Assembly (NCBI GenBank): GCA_030038715.1
Contig: JASHSO010000447.1
Span: forward strand, 1-12,661
Reading direction: 5' to 3'
Source: Streptosporangiaceae bacterium
GTDB lineage: Bacteria; Actinomycetota; Actinomycetes; Streptosporangiales; Streptosporangiaceae
Length of the DNA stretch: 12,661 nt
Part shown: positions 1 through 6,231 of the stretch, piece by piece
Numbering within the stretch: position 1 is the first letter of the stretch
Layout: every line of letters starts with the position of its first letter
Notes under the pieces: generated by a model
What the model saw: only the letters and a program-made list of their open reading frames with translations
Databases searched by the model: none
What the model was told of the DNA's origin: nothing
Translations under genes and position numbers: made by a program

Positions 1-723
1 TTCGCGCGCGTCCGGCAGCTGGCTGGTGGCCGCCATCACCTCGACGGCATACGCGTAGGCCTTGGGCTGATCGAGGTCGATCTGGGCGTAGAGCGCTTGC
101 TTGCCGATACCCTTGCTTTCCGCGGACCCGCGTGTGACGCGCTCGAGTAGGTCGGCGGTGGCGGAGTCGAGCTGAGCGGCCGGAACCACCCGGTTGACCA
201 GGCCCCACTCCAGTGCCGTCCTGGCGTCGATCACGTCGCCCGACAGCGCCATCTCCGCTGCCCGCTTCCGTCCGATGTTCCTGGCGATCGCCACCATCGG
301 CGTGTGGCAGAACCAGCCCCCCTTCCCGCCGGGAGCTGCGAAGCCGGCCTCCTCGCTGGCGACCGCGAGATCCGCGCTCGCCACGAGCTGGCAGCCGGCG
401 GCAGTGGCCAGCCCATGCACCTTCGCAACCACCGGCTGCGGCACCCGCTGGATCAGGGTCATCAGCTCGGTACAGGTCATCAGCAGGGAACGCACCGCCG
501 CGAGATCGGCGTCGGCCACGTCGGCGAAGTCGTGCCCGGCGCTGAACACCGGGCCGTTGCCGGCCAGCACGATGCCGGTGGCGTCACTGTCACCAACCTG
601 CGTGAAGGCTGCTATCAGCTCCCTCATGTGCTGCAGCGACAAGGCGTTGCGACGTTCCGGCCGGTTCATGGTGATCGTGGCGAATTCCCCGGAATGCTGC
701 ACCAGGACCTGCTCGTACCCCAC
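1..723 (-). CDS. Enoyl-CoA hydratase/isomerase family protein, ECHDC3-like (3' end outside window)
   Basis: Crotonase-fold protein; 241 residues are visible and the C-terminus lies beyond the window. Family features seen: MNRPERRNALS near residues 19-29, first oxyanion-hole segment FSAGHDF (60-66), second segment HGLATAAGCQL (103-113), then GRKRAAEMALSG and GLVNRVVP. The two catalytic glutamates of rat enoyl-CoA hydratase (Glu144, Glu164) align by spacing with Gln112 and Gly132, so ordinary hydration is doubtful. The AAGCQL pattern matches the ECHDC3-type subgroup as I know it. The GTG at 721-723 is chosen because AGGAGG lies 5 nt upstream; an in-frame GTG at 724-726 is only 2 nt from it. It follows the SDR gene by 43 nt on the same strand, so the two are probably cotranscribed. 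The acyl substrate cannot be told from the sequence. Confidence 0.9.
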   Translation of the reverse strand, partial: MGYEQVLVQHSGEFATITMNRPERRNALSLQHMRELIAAFTQVGDSDATGIVLAGNGPVFSAGHDFADVADADLAAVRSLLMTCTELMTLIQRVPQPVVAKVHGLATAAGCQLVASADLAVASEEAGFAAPGGKGGWFCHTPMVAIARNIGRKRAAEMALSGDVIDARTALEWGLVNRVVPAAQLDSATADLLERVTRGSAESKGIGKQALYAQIDLDQPKAYAYAVEVMAATSQLPDARE

Positions 724-766
724 CACAGCCTCCTCGTCCAACAAGCAGCCTACGATGCCTGGCCGG

Positions 767-1444
767 CTAGACGGGAATCGCGGCACCGTTCACCAGGGCG
801 GAGCCGGGAGCGGCGAGATACAGGTAGCTGCGCGCCACGTCGGCCACCTTGGGCCAGGAATCGTGATCGGCAGCTGGCATCGCGGCCCGGTTCGCCGGGG
901 TGTCGATGATGCTCGGCACCACGCAATTCACGGTGATGCCGGTGCCGCGCACCTCGTCGGCCGCCATCGACACCAGGTGCAGCACGCCGAGCTTGCTCAC
1001 CGAGTAGGCGAAGCCGGATCCCGCATTGACCACGCCCGCGCGGCTGGCCGTGTGAACGATCCGGCCACGGCCCGCGTGCTGCATCGCGCGAAGCGCATGC
1101 TTGGTGATCAAGGCGGCCGTGACCAGGTTAAGTTCCACCTGGCCGGTCAGCTCGGCGGCGTCAAGCTCGGCGAGCGCCCGGCGCGGTGCGAAGCCGCCGA
1201 CCGTGTTGGCCACGGCCCACGGCGCGGCACCCGCGTCAAACAGCGAGCCGAGCGCGACGTCATCGAGAACGTCGACGGCCGCGTACCGGACACCGTCAAG
1301 CCGCTTGCCTGCCGCGGGCTCGAATCGGTCAGCACCGGTCACGGTAGCCCCCGCCGCGGCGAACGCGGCGGCAACTCCGGCGCCAAGCGCGCCGGCCGCG
1401 CCGAAGACAAGCACGTCCAGGCCGGTGAAGGCGTCCTTTGTCAC
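767..1444 (-). CDS. SDR family NAD(P)-dependent oxidoreductase
   Basis: Short-chain dehydrogenase/reductase of 225 aa, normal length for a classical SDR. A Rossmann glycine motif GAAGALG is at residues 15-21; it lacks the middle glycine of the usual GxxxGxG. Asp39 at the end of beta-2 would favour NAD(H), which is an inference. Catalytic residues are visible: Asn106, Ser134 in HTASRAG, and Tyr147/Lys151 in YSVSK. The C-terminus SALVNGAAIPV is the usual SDR ending. The frame stays open upstream to 1648, but GTG at 1442-1444 is preferred because GGAGG lies 7 nt before it; the other GTG (1448-1450) overlaps that Shine-Dalgarno sequence. It is first in a two-gene unit with the crotonase and is divergent from clpP. 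The pairing with an acyl-CoA enzyme suggests a 3-hydroxyacyl or similar alcohol/ketone step, but the substrate is unknown. Confidence 0.93.
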   Translation of the reverse strand: MTKDAFTGLDVLVFGAAGALGAGVAAAFAAAGATVTGADRFEPAAGKRLDGVRYAAVDVLDDVALGSLFDAGAAPWAVANTVGGFAPRRALAELDAAELTGQVELNLVTAALITKHALRAMQHAGRGRIVHTASRAGVVNAGSGFAYSVSKLGVLHLVSMAADEVRGTGITVNCVVPSIIDTPANRAAMPAADHDSWPKVADVARSYLYLAAPGSALVNGAAIPV

Positions 1445-1522
1445 GGTCACTCCTCCGGGTTGTCCAGTTTCGTCAGTTCTTACCCGCGCCAGGGCCACCG
1501 TCCGCCTGTCCCCGGCGGCTCC

Positions 1523-1537
1523 TCTGCTGTCAGCAGA
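1523..1537. promoter_or_regulatory. 15-bp perfect palindrome in the SDR/clpP divergent region
   Basis: TCTGCTG-T-CAGCAGA is a perfect inverted repeat around one central base. It lies 79 bp upstream of the SDR start and 83 bp upstream of the first clpP. The 175-bp divergent gap 1445-1619 holds no gene, so the repeat is a possible operator. I cannot assign a regulator, and short palindromes of this size also arise by chance. Confidence 0.3.
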
Positions 1538-1559
1538 TTGCCTTGGCCCGCGGTGACCC

Positions 1560-1566
1560 GGCGAAC
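1560..1566. promoter_or_regulatory. Possible PopR/ClgR half-site upstream of clpP
   Basis: GGCGAAC reads GTTCGCC on the minus strand, a perfect copy of the GTTCGC half of the Streptomyces ClgR box (GTTCGC-N5-GCG, recalled from the literature). The GCG half is not at the expected spacing: CAC stands there, and a GCG comes only after nine bases. The site is about 54 bp upstream of the clpP start, so an activator site is plausible, but it is incomplete. Confidence 0.25.
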
Positions 1567-1619
1567 GAATGTGGGGAGTGCGGCCGGACGCTGCCGTCAG
1601 AACCGAAAGCAGGGAGAAC

Positions 1620-2240
1620 ATGAACGCTGCCGTCTCCGAACCAGCCACGTTCGCCGGGACACTGGATGATCAGCTGATCACTCGACTGCTCTACCAGCGC
1701 ATTATTGTCCTCGGCAGCGAGGTTGACGACCGGATCGCCAACCGTCTCTGCGCCCAGCTGCTGTTGCTGTCGGCGGATGACCCGCGCGCCGACATCAGCC
1801 TGTACATCAACTCGCCGGGCGGCTCGGTCACTGCCGGGCTCGCCATCTACGACACGATGCGGCTCATCCCGAACGATGTCAGCACGCTCGCGCTGGGTCT
1901 CGCCGGGAGCATGGCCCAGTTCCTGCTCTGCGCGGGCACGCCAGGCAAGCGATTCAGCCTGCCGCATGCGCAGGTGCTCATGCACCAGGGCTCGGCGGGC
2001 TTCGGCGGCGTCGCCGCCGACATCGAGATCTACGCAGCGCAGCTCGAACGAACCTCAGCCACGATGGTCCGGCTGATCTCCGAGCACACTGGACAGCCTG
2101 TGCAGCGGGTCGAGCAGGACAGCCTCAGAGACCGCTGGTTCAGCGCCGAGGAAGCACTGGAATACGGGATCATCGACCGGATCGTCGAGCGGGTCGATGA
2201 TGTCCGTCCTGCCGTCGTCGGCCGGATGGCGAGGCTGTGA
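1620..2240 (+). CDS. clpP: ATP-dependent Clp protease proteolytic subunit (first of a pair, ClpP3-like)
   Basis: Serine peptidase of family S14, 206 aa, a normal ClpP length. ClpP forms a double-heptamer chamber fed by an AAA+ unfoldase such as ClpC or ClpX; no unfoldase gene is in this window. The catalytic triad is complete and falls on the E. coli mature numbering: Ser97 (GLAGSMAQF), His122 (LMHQG) and Asp171 (SLRDRWF). The strand and oxyanion motif YINSPGGSV is at 62-70. The residue after HisGln is Gly124 rather than the usual Pro. ATG 1620 is chosen because AGGGAG lies just upstream; an in-frame ATG at 1569 has no such site. The gene overlaps the next clpP by a few bases at GTGA, which suggests translational coupling and a mixed oligomer. 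Position beside a PopR-like regulator suggests a counterpart of Streptomyces clpP3. Confidence 0.96.
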   Translation: MNAAVSEPATFAGTLDDQLITRLLYQRIIVLGSEVDDRIANRLCAQLLLLSADDPRADISLYINSPGGSVTAGLAIYDTMRLIPNDVSTLALGLAGSMAQFLLCAGTPGKRFSLPHAQVLMHQGSAGFGGVAADIEIYAAQLERTSATMVRLISEHTGQPVQRVEQDSLRDRWFSAEEALEYGIIDRIVERVDDVRPAVVGRMARL

Positions 2241-2242
2241 CC

Positions 2243-2863
2243 ATGGGCCAGTACACGATCCCGACAGTGGTGGAGCGGACGCCGCTGGGCGAGCGGGCCT
2301 ATGACATCTACTCGCGGCTGCTGTCTGAGCGAATCGTCTTCCTCGGCACCGAGATCGACGACGGCGTCGCTAACGTGGTGATGGCGCAGTTGTTGCACCT
2401 CGAGGCTGTCAGCCCTGACTTGGAGGTTTCGCTGTACATCAACTCGCCGGGCGGGTCATACAGCGCGCTCACCGCGATCTACGACACGATGCAGTTCATT
2501 CGGCCTGATGTCGGGACGATCTGCATGGGCCAGGCTGCATCGGCCGCAGCGGTGCTGCTCGCGGCCGGGGCTCCCGGCAAGCGGGCCGTGCTCAAGCACG
2601 CCAAGGTGTTGTTGCATCAGCCGTCTAGCCAGGCGCAGGGAGCACTGCCGGACCTCGCCATCCAGGCCAAGGAGCTGGCCACGGTCCGTGCCGAGGTAGA
2701 TGAGATTCTCAGCCTGCACACCCGGCACCCAGTTGCCAAGATCCGGAGGGACAGCGACAGGAACAAGACCTTCAGCGCGGGTGAGGCAGTCGACTACGGG
2801 CTTGCCGACCAGGTCATCGCAAGCCGGAAGGCGGCGTGTGCCGTGCTGGCCGGGCGCAGGTGA
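2243..2863 (+). CDS. clpP: ATP-dependent Clp protease proteolytic subunit (second of a pair, ClpP4-like) with Asn in place of catalytic Asp
   Basis: Second ClpP, 206 aa. The N-terminus [21 protein letters not shown] is typical of actinobacterial ClpP2-type subunits. Ser100 (GQAASAAAV) and His125 (LLHQP) are present. The third triad position, Asp171 in E. coli ClpP (RDTERDRF), aligns with Asn174 in RDSDRNKTF; the codon AAC at 2762-2764 is one transition from GAC. Loss or weakening of this subunit's own activity is possible, with the partner subunit supplying activity. ATG 2243 is chosen: GAGG lies 8 nt upstream, whereas GTG 2237, which overlaps the previous stop, is too close to that site. The TGA abuts the stop of the convergent regulator gene, leaving no room for an intergenic terminator. 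Confidence 0.95.
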   Translation: MGQYTIPTVVERTPLGERAYDIYSRLLSERIVFLGTEIDDGVANVVMAQLLHLEAVSPDLEVSLYINSPGGSYSALTAIYDTMQFIRPDVGTICMGQAASAAAVLLAAGAPGKRAVLKHAKVLLHQPSSQAQGALPDLAIQAKELATVRAEVDEILSLHTRHPVAKIRRDSDRNKTFSAGEAVDYGLADQVIASRKAACAVLAGRR

Positions 2864-3247
2864 TCAGGCTGCCAGCAGGCAGACCGCGTCGCCTGGTCGG
2901 GGTTCCCGGCCGGTAGCAAGGCGCTCGGGCCCGGAACCGAGCCGGATCACCATGGCCGGACCGGCTTCGGTGCCGACCAGGTCCCGCCCGACCTCCGCTA
3001 GCACGTCGGACAGCTCGACTCCTAGCGCAGCACAAATCGCGGCCAGCACTTCGGAGGAGGCCTCCTTGCGCCCGCGCTCAACCTCGGACAAGTACGGCAT
3101 CGAGACCGTCGCGGCCCCTGCTACGTCCGCCAGCGTCCGGCCCTGCCCCAGCCGGGTGCGGCGGAGGACCTCGCCCAGTGTCGTCCGCAGCAGGGGCCGG
3201 GGCCGGGGTTGCGCGATGCCTGCGCGCACGCCGGACGACTCGAGCAT
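2864..3247 (-). CDS. PopR/ClgR-like XRE-family transcriptional activator of clp genes
   Basis: A 127-aa DNA-binding protein with an HTH_3 domain at about residues 20-78. The recognition segment [17 protein letters not shown] (52-68) is almost the ClgR signature as I know it. In Streptomyces, ClgR activates clpP1P2, clpC and lon, and PopR activates clpP3clpP4; both are removed by Clp protease through two C-terminal alanines. This protein ends in Leu-Leu-Ala-Ala, matching that degron. Convergent placement directly against the clpP pair favours the PopR role, although sequence alone cannot separate PopR from ClgR. ATG 3247 has AGGAAGG ending 6 nt upstream. The N-terminal 20 residues are an Arg/Pro-rich extension before the HTH. 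A ClgR-like box at 3333-3349 suggests autoregulation or cross-regulation, with a possible -10 (TACCGT, minus strand, 3299-3304). Confidence 0.92.
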   Translation of the reverse strand: MLESSGVRAGIAQPRPRPLLRTTLGEVLRRTRLGQGRTLADVAGAATVSMPYLSEVERGRKEASSEVLAAICAALGVELSDVLAEVGRDLVGTEAGPAMVIRLGSGPERLATGREPRPGDAVCLLAA

Positions 3248-3332
3248 CAGTCACCTTCCTGGCGGCTGCCAAGCACGCTGCAGGGGCTGGATCACGCCAC
3301 GGTACCTGCTGCCATCCGAGCCGCACAGGCCG

Positions 3333-3349
3333 TTTCGCATTCGGCGTAA
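3333..3349. promoter_or_regulatory. Candidate ClgR/PopR box upstream of the HTH regulator
   Basis: TTTCGC-N5-GCGTAA fits the Streptomyces ClgR consensus GTTCGC-N5-GCG with one mismatch and is also an inverted repeat (5 of 6 positions pair). It lies 86-102 bp upstream of the regulator start. With TACCGT at 3299-3304 as the minus-strand -10, its centre would be near -49, a normal place for an activator. The 110-bp gap 3248-3357 holds nothing else that I can identify. The consensus is from memory. Confidence 0.4.
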
Positions 3350-3357
3350 GCCACCGC

Positions 3358-4560
3358 TCACGCTGCCTGGAAAATGGCCGCCATACCCTGCCCGCCGCCG
3401 ACGCACATCGTCTCGAGCAGGTAGCGTCCCTTCCGCCGACGCAGCTCGCGCAGGCCGGTGGCAAGCATCCGTGCGCCGGTGGCGCCAATCGGATGACCGA
3501 GCGAGATGCCCGAGCCGTTCACGTTCAGCTTGTCTGGGTCGTTCCATTCCCAGGCCGCCAGGACAGCCAGAACCTGCACCGCGAACGCCTCGTTGAGCTC
3601 GACCAGGTCGATGGCGCTGAAGTCCAGACCGGTGCGGGCGAACAGCTTGCTCACGGCCGGAACGGGCCCGATGCCCATGGTCGCGGGCTCGCATCCGGAC
3701 GCCGCCCAGCCCGCCAGGTAGCCGAGCGGCTCGAGGCCGAGCGGCTCGAGCCTGTCCTCGGCCACGACCAGGCACGCTGCGGCTGCGTCGTTCTGCTGGC
3801 TGGCGTTGCCCGCCGTGACGGTGCCGCCCGGCATGATCGTGCGCAGCTTGGCCAAGGACTCGGGCGTCGAGTCCGGCCGCACTCCCTCGTCCCGGTTGAC
3901 GGTGACAGGATCTCCGCGGCGTTGCGGCACCTGGACGGGAGTTACCTCCGAGTCGAACCGGCCGGCGGCCCACGCGGCAGCGGCTCGCTGATGGCTACGC
4001 GCAGCGTACAAGTCCGCCTCGTCCCGGGTAATGCCGAAGCGCTCGGCCAGGTTCTCGGCAGTCTCGATCATCCCGGAGATCTTTCCGAACCGCCATTCCG
4101 GCTGCGACCGCTCCCTTCCGCGGTCAATCCGGTCGTACAGCGGCTGGCTGCCGGACCTGGCCCCCCAGCGCATCGAGGTCGTGTAGTGCTCGGCATTGCT
4201 CATGCTCTCCGCACCGCCGGCCAGCACGGCATCAGCGGCCCCAGTCTGGACCATCATCGCGGCAGTGATGACCGCCTGCAGCCCGCCTCCGCAGCGCCTG
4301 TCGATCTGCACTCCCGGCACGCTGACCGGAAGGCCTGCATGCAAGGCGACCCAGCGTCCGATGCAGGGAGTCTCGGCGTTGGCGTAGGACTGTGCGAACA
4401 CGACATCGTCGATCAACTCGGGATCGATCCCGGTCCGCTCCAGCACGGCCTTCACTACCGGCGCGGCCAGGTCCTCGACGGGCACGTCCCGCAGGCTCCC
4501 GCCGAACGTGCCCACCGGAGTGCGCACGGGCTCCACGATTGCGGCCCGGCGTGTGGTCAC
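3358..4560 (-). CDS. Acetyl-CoA C-acyltransferase (thiolase)
   Basis: Full-length thiolase of 400 aa, catalysing CoA-dependent cleavage of 3-ketoacyl-CoA or the reverse condensation in the cytosol. Active-site nucleophile is Cys90 in RRCGGGLQAV. The CoA-side motif NEAF starts at Asn323. His356 is in GHPIGATGARM and the second catalytic cysteine is Cys386 in CVGGGQG. All four expected elements are intact, so it should be active; chain-length preference is unknown. GTG 4558-4560 is the start, with AGGA 8 nt upstream. It follows the VOC gene by 16 nt and is probably the last gene of the ABM-VOC-thiolase unit. A perfect 15-bp tandem duplication (3721-3750) doubles LEPLG in the linker before the GYLAGWA strand. 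Confidence 0.95.
   Translation of the reverse strand: MTTRRAAIVEPVRTPVGTFGGSLRDVPVEDLAAPVVKAVLERTGIDPELIDDVVFAQSYANAETPCIGRWVALHAGLPVSVPGVQIDRRCGGGLQAVITAAMMVQTGAADAVLAGGAESMSNAEHYTTSMRWGARSGSQPLYDRIDRGRERSQPEWRFGKISGMIETAENLAERFGITRDEADLYAARSHQRAAAAWAAGRFDSEVTPVQVPQRRGDPVTVNRDEGVRPDSTPESLAKLRTIMPGGTVTAGNASQQNDAAAACLVVAEDRLEPLGLEPLGYLAGWAASGCEPATMGIGPVPAVSKLFARTGLDFSAIDLVELNEAFAVQVLAVLAAWEWNDPDKLNVNGSGISLGHPIGATGARMLATGLRELRRRKGRYLLETMCVGGGQGMAAIFQAA
3721..3750. repeat. Perfect 15-bp tandem duplication inside the thiolase gene
   Basis: The unit GCCGAGCGGCTCGAG occurs twice in direct succession. Read on the coding strand it gives LEPLG-LEPLG without shifting the frame. It probably arose by slippage and lies in a surface linker, so it is likely neutral. 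Confidence 0.85.
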
Positions 4561-4576
4561 GAGTCGATCCTGTGCG

Positions 4577-4990
4577 TCATCGCTCCGGCTCGCTGATGTT
4601 GACTAGCCACGAGACGCCGAACCTGTCGATGCACATCCCGAACTCATCACCCCATGCCTGCTTCTCCATCGGCATGGTGATTGTCCCGCCGTCCGACAGT
4701 TCCGACCAGTAGCCGCCAAGCGCCTCCCGGTCGTCGCCGCTGAGGCTGATCGAGATGCCCGCCATCGGCCGGTACTCCATGCCGCTAGGCGTATCGGCAG
4801 CCATGATGGTGTAGCCGGCGTCGGTCTCCAGCAGCGCATGCATGATCCGGTCGGCGTCCGGCGTGTCCGTTGTGACGAATTCAGCAAATGTCGTCAGAGT
4901 GAGATTCCCCCCGAAAACGCCGGCGTAGAACTCCATCGCCTGGCGGGCGTTGCCGTCAAAGTTCAGATACGGATTCAGTTGAGAGACCAT
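4577..4990 (-). CDS. VOC family protein, PhnB-like (glyoxalase/bleomycin-resistance fold)
   Basis: A 137-aa vicinal-oxygen-chelate protein of the PhnB/3-demethylubiquinone methyltransferase-like branch. Family marks are YLNFDGNARQAMEFY near the N-terminus (residues 8-22), the middle stretch HALLETDAGYTIMAAD, and the ending GDEFGMCIDRFGVSWLVN. Members of this branch are often annotated but rarely have a known substrate; I do not assign one. The start ATG 4988-4990 has a strong GGAGGAG upstream. It sits between an ABM monooxygenase (66-nt gap) and the thiolase (16-nt gap) on the same strand, so the three are probably one transcript. Confidence 0.92.
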   Translation of the reverse strand: MVSQLNPYLNFDGNARQAMEFYAGVFGGNLTLTTFAEFVTTDTPDADRIMHALLETDAGYTIMAADTPSGMEYRPMAGISISLSGDDREALGGYWSELSDGGTITMPMEKQAWGDEFGMCIDRFGVSWLVNISEPER

Positions 4991-5056
4991 GACCTTCTCC
5001 TCCGACGGCCCTGGCGCTGCCGGCTGGCAGGCCGATGTCGGTGCGATCTGCCGAGG

Positions 5057-5365
5057 TCAGAGCTTACCCTTGGCGGGGTCGCCGGCCGGCACCTGCTGAA
5101 GCACGACAAGGCCAGGCGCGCCGGTTACCTTCCCGGCCAGCTCGCGGCCGAGGGCGGCAAGATTCGGACCGCGGGCGTGCGCGTCCAAGGTCTCCTTGCT
5201 ACTCCACTTCTCGATCATCATGAGCCTGTCTGGCGCCTCGTGCAGCGCATAGAGCTCGCAACCGTCCTCGCTGTGCACGTGCCCGATTGTGTCCTTGATG
5301 GCGGCGATGACCGCATCGCGGTGCTCGGGCCTCGGCAGGATAGTCGCGACGACGACGACGGACAT
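5057..5365 (-). CDS. Antibiotic biosynthesis monooxygenase (ABM) domain protein, YgiN-like
   Basis: A 102-aa single ABM domain of the dimeric ferredoxin-like alpha+beta fold. It shows SVVVVATILPRPEHRDAVIAA, a central GCELYALHEAPDR, and the MMIEKWSSKETLDAHA strand-helix typical of YgiN-type putative quinol monooxygenases. These small cofactor-free enzymes oxidise quinols or aromatic polyketides; some members are only stress-response proteins, so the reaction is not certain here. ATG 5363-5365 is preferred because GAGGAG lies 5 nt before it; an in-frame GTG at 5369-5371 overlaps that site. It is the first gene of a likely operon with the VOC protein and thiolase, and is divergent from the methyltransferase across only 50 bp. 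Confidence 0.92.
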   Translation of the reverse strand: MSVVVVATILPRPEHRDAVIAAIKDTIGHVHSEDGCELYALHEAPDRLMMIEKWSSKETLDAHARGPNLAALGRELAGKVTGAPGLVVLQQVPAGDPAKGKL

Positions 5366-5402
5366 CTGCACTCCTCGGGTCGGCCTGCGGCAGCACGCTG
5401 GC

Positions 5403-5408
5403 TAATGT
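5403..5408 (+). promoter_or_regulatory. -10 hexamer for a leaderless methyltransferase transcript
   Basis: TAATGT matches TAnnnT and lies exactly 7 nt before ATG 5416, so transcription would start at or next to the start codon. No Shine-Dalgarno sequence precedes the ATG. No good -35 is seen at 17-18 bp. The same layout occurs before the MFS gene at 9331-9336. Confidence 0.5.
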
Positions 5409-5415
5409 CGTGCCG

Positions 5416-6219
5416 ATGGCCGGAGAGTACACGATTGCCGGCGGGCTAGCCGACGCCCGCCGGCTGGCACGCCAGGCACACGTGATGGAAGCCGCGACGC
5501 TGGCGTTCCTGTCATCGGCGGGACTGCGGCCGGGCTGGCTGTCGCTGGACGTCGGCTGCGGCGACGGGCAGGTCAGCATCGCGATGGCGCGCGCCTCGGT
5601 GCCGCGAGGCCGCGCCGTAGGAGTCGATGCGGACGCCGAGTCGCTGCTGATCGCCCAGCGATCCGCGACACGGGCCGGCGTCGAGGCCGTGTTCGCGCAG
5701 GCTGACGCGTACCGCCCGATCGCCGTCGGCGTGTTCGACCTGGCCTACGCGCGGCTTGTGCTCAGCCACCTGATCGAGCCCGCGGCCGCGCTGCGCGCGA
5801 TGGTAGCCGCGGTTCGCCCCGGCGGCACTGTCGCGGTCGAGGACCTGTACCTGGGAACCCTGCGCAGTGAGCCGCCTGCGCAGGCGCTGAACGATTTGCA
5901 GGACATCTACGGAGCGACCGTGCGCTTCCACGGCGGTGACCCCACGATCGGGCCTCGCCTTCCCGCGCTGCTCTCGGCTGCCGGGCTTGAATGCGTGCGC
6001 GAGCGGGCAGTACACAATCCCATGCGCACCGTCGCCGACAAGCTGTTCCTCGCCGAGCTAGTCCGCAACATGCGCGGCTCGGTGCTGGCCGCCCGCGCGG
6101 CCAGTGCCGACCAGCTCGATGACCTGTGCGCGCGGGTCGAGAACGCCGCACGCGACCCGCGGACCGTCTTTTACCAGGCCCGCATCCACCAGGTCCAGGG
6201 CCGACGGCCGGTCACGTGA
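5416..6219 (+). CDS. Class I SAM-dependent methyltransferase
   Basis: A 267-aa methyltransferase of the Rossmann class I type. Motif I is DVGCGDGQV at residues 45-53, followed by the acidic post-I strand AVGVDAD that binds the ribose of SAM. A motif II-like FDLAYARLVLSHL and the loop VRPGGTVAVEDLY come next. The C-terminal third, with two helical stretches, would select the acceptor; it has no signature I recognise, so the substrate (small molecule or other) is unknown. ATG 5416 is chosen because a -10 hexamer lies 7 nt upstream and no ribosome-binding site exists, which fits leaderless translation; GTG 5410 is the alternative in-frame start. The gene stands alone and ends 11 nt before the convergent AIM24 stop. 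Confidence 0.93.
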   Translation: MAGEYTIAGGLADARRLARQAHVMEAATLAFLSSAGLRPGWLSLDVGCGDGQVSIAMARASVPRGRAVGVDADAESLLIAQRSATRAGVEAVFAQADAYRPIAVGVFDLAYARLVLSHLIEPAAALRAMVAAVRPGGTVAVEDLYLGTLRSEPPAQALNDLQDIYGATVRFHGGDPTIGPRLPALLSAAGLECVRERAVHNPMRTVADKLFLAELVRNMRGSVLAARAASADQLDDLCARVENAARDPRTVFYQARIHQVQGRRPVT

Positions 6220-6231
6220 GAGCCGACCGCC
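6206..6231. terminator. Possible bidirectional hairpin between convergent genes
   Basis: CGGTC (6209-6213) pairs with GACCG (6225-6229), and two more G-C pairs form if C6208 is bulged. The hairpin spans the stop of the methyltransferase and the very end of the AIM24 gene. No T tract follows. It is weak, and could be chance in GC-rich DNA. Confidence 0.25.

Noticed and set aside
1445..1648. N-terminal extension of the SDR protein to 1648
   Set aside because: It would cross the divergent promoter region and the clpP start; SDR similarity begins only after GTG 1444, which has a strong ribosome-binding site.
194..1669. 491-aa open frame on the plus strand across the crotonase and SDR genes
   Set aside because: It is antisense to two genes with clear family motifs, is low in recognisable structure and rich in Arg/Ser/Ala, as expected of a GC-rich shadow frame.
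2869..2882. CTGCC-AGCA-GGCAG hairpin just after the clpP stop as a terminator
   Set aside because: Only five pairs, no T tract, and it lies in the last codons of the convergent regulator; too weak to call.
3178..4596. 472-aa open frame on the plus strand across the thiolase
   Set aside because: Shadow of the thiolase, which has all catalytic motifs in the opposite frame.
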